Assembly (NCBI RefSeq): GCF_004135975.1
Contig: NZ_CP026538.1
Location: 1,302,001 to 1,366,000, forward strand
Direction: 5' to 3'
Origin: Solidesulfovibrio carbinolicus
GTDB taxonomy: Bacteria > Desulfobacterota > Desulfovibrionia > Desulfovibrionales > Desulfovibrionaceae
DNA: 64,000 nt
The notes under the pieces were generated by a model that made no database searches, was not told where the DNA came from, and was given only the letters and a program-made list of their open reading frames with translations. Every line of letters starts with the position of its first letter. The first letter of the stretch is position 1. Position numbers and translations under genes: made by a program. Of the stretch, positions 63,458 through 64,000 are shown one piece after another.

Positions 63458-64000
63458 ATGCAAATGACGCTTGGTGAGATTGTGGACGTAATCCGCTGCC
63501 AATTGCCCCGCCAGCGGACTGGCGGGGGAAAAGGCTGGTTGCTGTGCCAGGAAGTGGCCCAGGCCAATTTTGAGGCGATTTCAGGCCTTGTCGAGGGTGG
63601 TAGTGAAAATGTGTGGATTGAGCTTGATCCTGATGGAAAACAGAGGAAATATTTGATTCAGAGCGGGGACGTCCTTTTTTCGTTTAGGGGCACGGGAGGC
63701 ACTTTAGGACAAGTTGGGCTATATATCGGCCAAAAAGATGATAATGTGGTTTGTGGGCAGAGTTTGTGCATTTTGCGGCCGAAAAATGTTGATGTTATTT
63801 GGTTCTATCATTTTATGAGAAAGAAGGAGATTCGAGACAAAATATTGTCAATGGCTTCTGGTGATCGTCTTATGACTATCAACTTGAGCAATTTAAGAGA
63901 TTTTTTGGTAGAAATGCCCACGGATAGAGATATTTTGGAGGTTTATGAAAAACACACAAGAATTTTGGAAATGCATGAACAAATGAATATTTTAAGGAAA
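63458..64000 (+). CDS. HsdS-like specificity protein, 3' partial
   Basis: From ATG 63458 the frame is open to the window end (181 codons). It contains LIQSGDVLFSFRGTGGTLGQ, VVCGQSLCILRPKN and ILSMASGDRLMTINLSNLRD, the target-recognition pattern of type I restriction specificity subunits and related S-like proteins. The methylase or nuclease partner would be outside the window. The start is likely because the divergent promoter lies just upstream. Confidence 0.6.
   Translation, partial: MQMTLGEIVDVIRCQLPRQRTGGGKGWLLCQEVAQANFEAISGLVEGGSENVWIELDPDGKQRKYLIQSGDVLFSFRGTGGTLGQVGLYIGQKDDNVVCGQSLCILRPKNVDVIWFYHFMRKKEIRDKILSMASGDRLMTINLSNLRDFLVEMPTDRDILEVYEKHTRILEMHEQMNILRK

Overview
The window looks like a high-GC sulfate-reducer-type chromosome (Desulfovibrionaceae-like; inferred from codon use and gene families, not proven). 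It is mostly accessory DNA. Positions 1-17.66 kb are the right part of a prophage with Mu-like head-completion genes (gp36-, gpG- and gp37-like), a long-tail siphovirus-type tail module (tail tube, chaperone with a -1 frame extension, tape measure, tail tip and fibre genes), a patatin-like lipase, and a terminal com-like zinc-finger gene coupled to a C5 DNA methyltransferase. An AT-rich membrane-protein gene of unknown function follows.

From about 18.95 kb rightwards the DNA is a tandem stack of islands bounded by three direct copies of the 3' half of a tRNA-Met gene plus its downstream terminator (18986-19034, 45172-45215, 52865-52913). Island A (19.0-45.2 kb) carries a tyrosine recombinase, DUF4160/DUF2442 genes, a very large type I-E CRISPR array (130 repeats, 21299-29385, read leftward), a complete type I-E cas set on the minus strand (cas3, cse1, cse2, cas7, cas5, cas6e, cas1, cas2), a STAND/TPR NLR-like gene paired with a small helical effector candidate through a shared amyloid-like motif, and a broken primase-helicase with iteron-like repeats. 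Island B (45.2-52.9 kb) carries an RND efflux pump, its adaptor and a divergent two-component system whose kinase gene is frameshifted. Island C (52.9 kb to the window end) is lower in GC and has its own tyrosine recombinase, an HTH protein, a primase-like protein, a DUF3987-like helicase, a repeat-rich possible origin, an IS5-family insertion, a TM-less VirD4-like ATPase and the start of an HsdS-like gene.

The most striking observation is the 600-bp gap between cas3 and cse1. It holds, on the minus strand: a strong promoter; two degenerate CRISPR repeats exactly 61 bp apart that keep their hairpins (one by a compensatory base-pair change) and enclose a 32-nt pseudo-spacer; then a site with an AAG PAM that matches the first 17 nt of that pseudo-spacer except at positions 6 and 9 and lies at a second promoter; then a 33-codon ORF for a hydrophobic peptide and a terminator. 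This layout is what is expected of a Cascade-guided, CRISPR-repressed toxin (CreTA-like) guarding the cas operon. The AAG PAM is independently supported inside the array, where two spacers come from overlapping protospacers and one reveals the base triplet next to the other.

Several genes (tape measure, primase-helicase, histidine kinase, transposase, a small antitoxin-like gene) carry single-base frameshifts or stops. They may be decaying mobile DNA, or some may be assembly errors.
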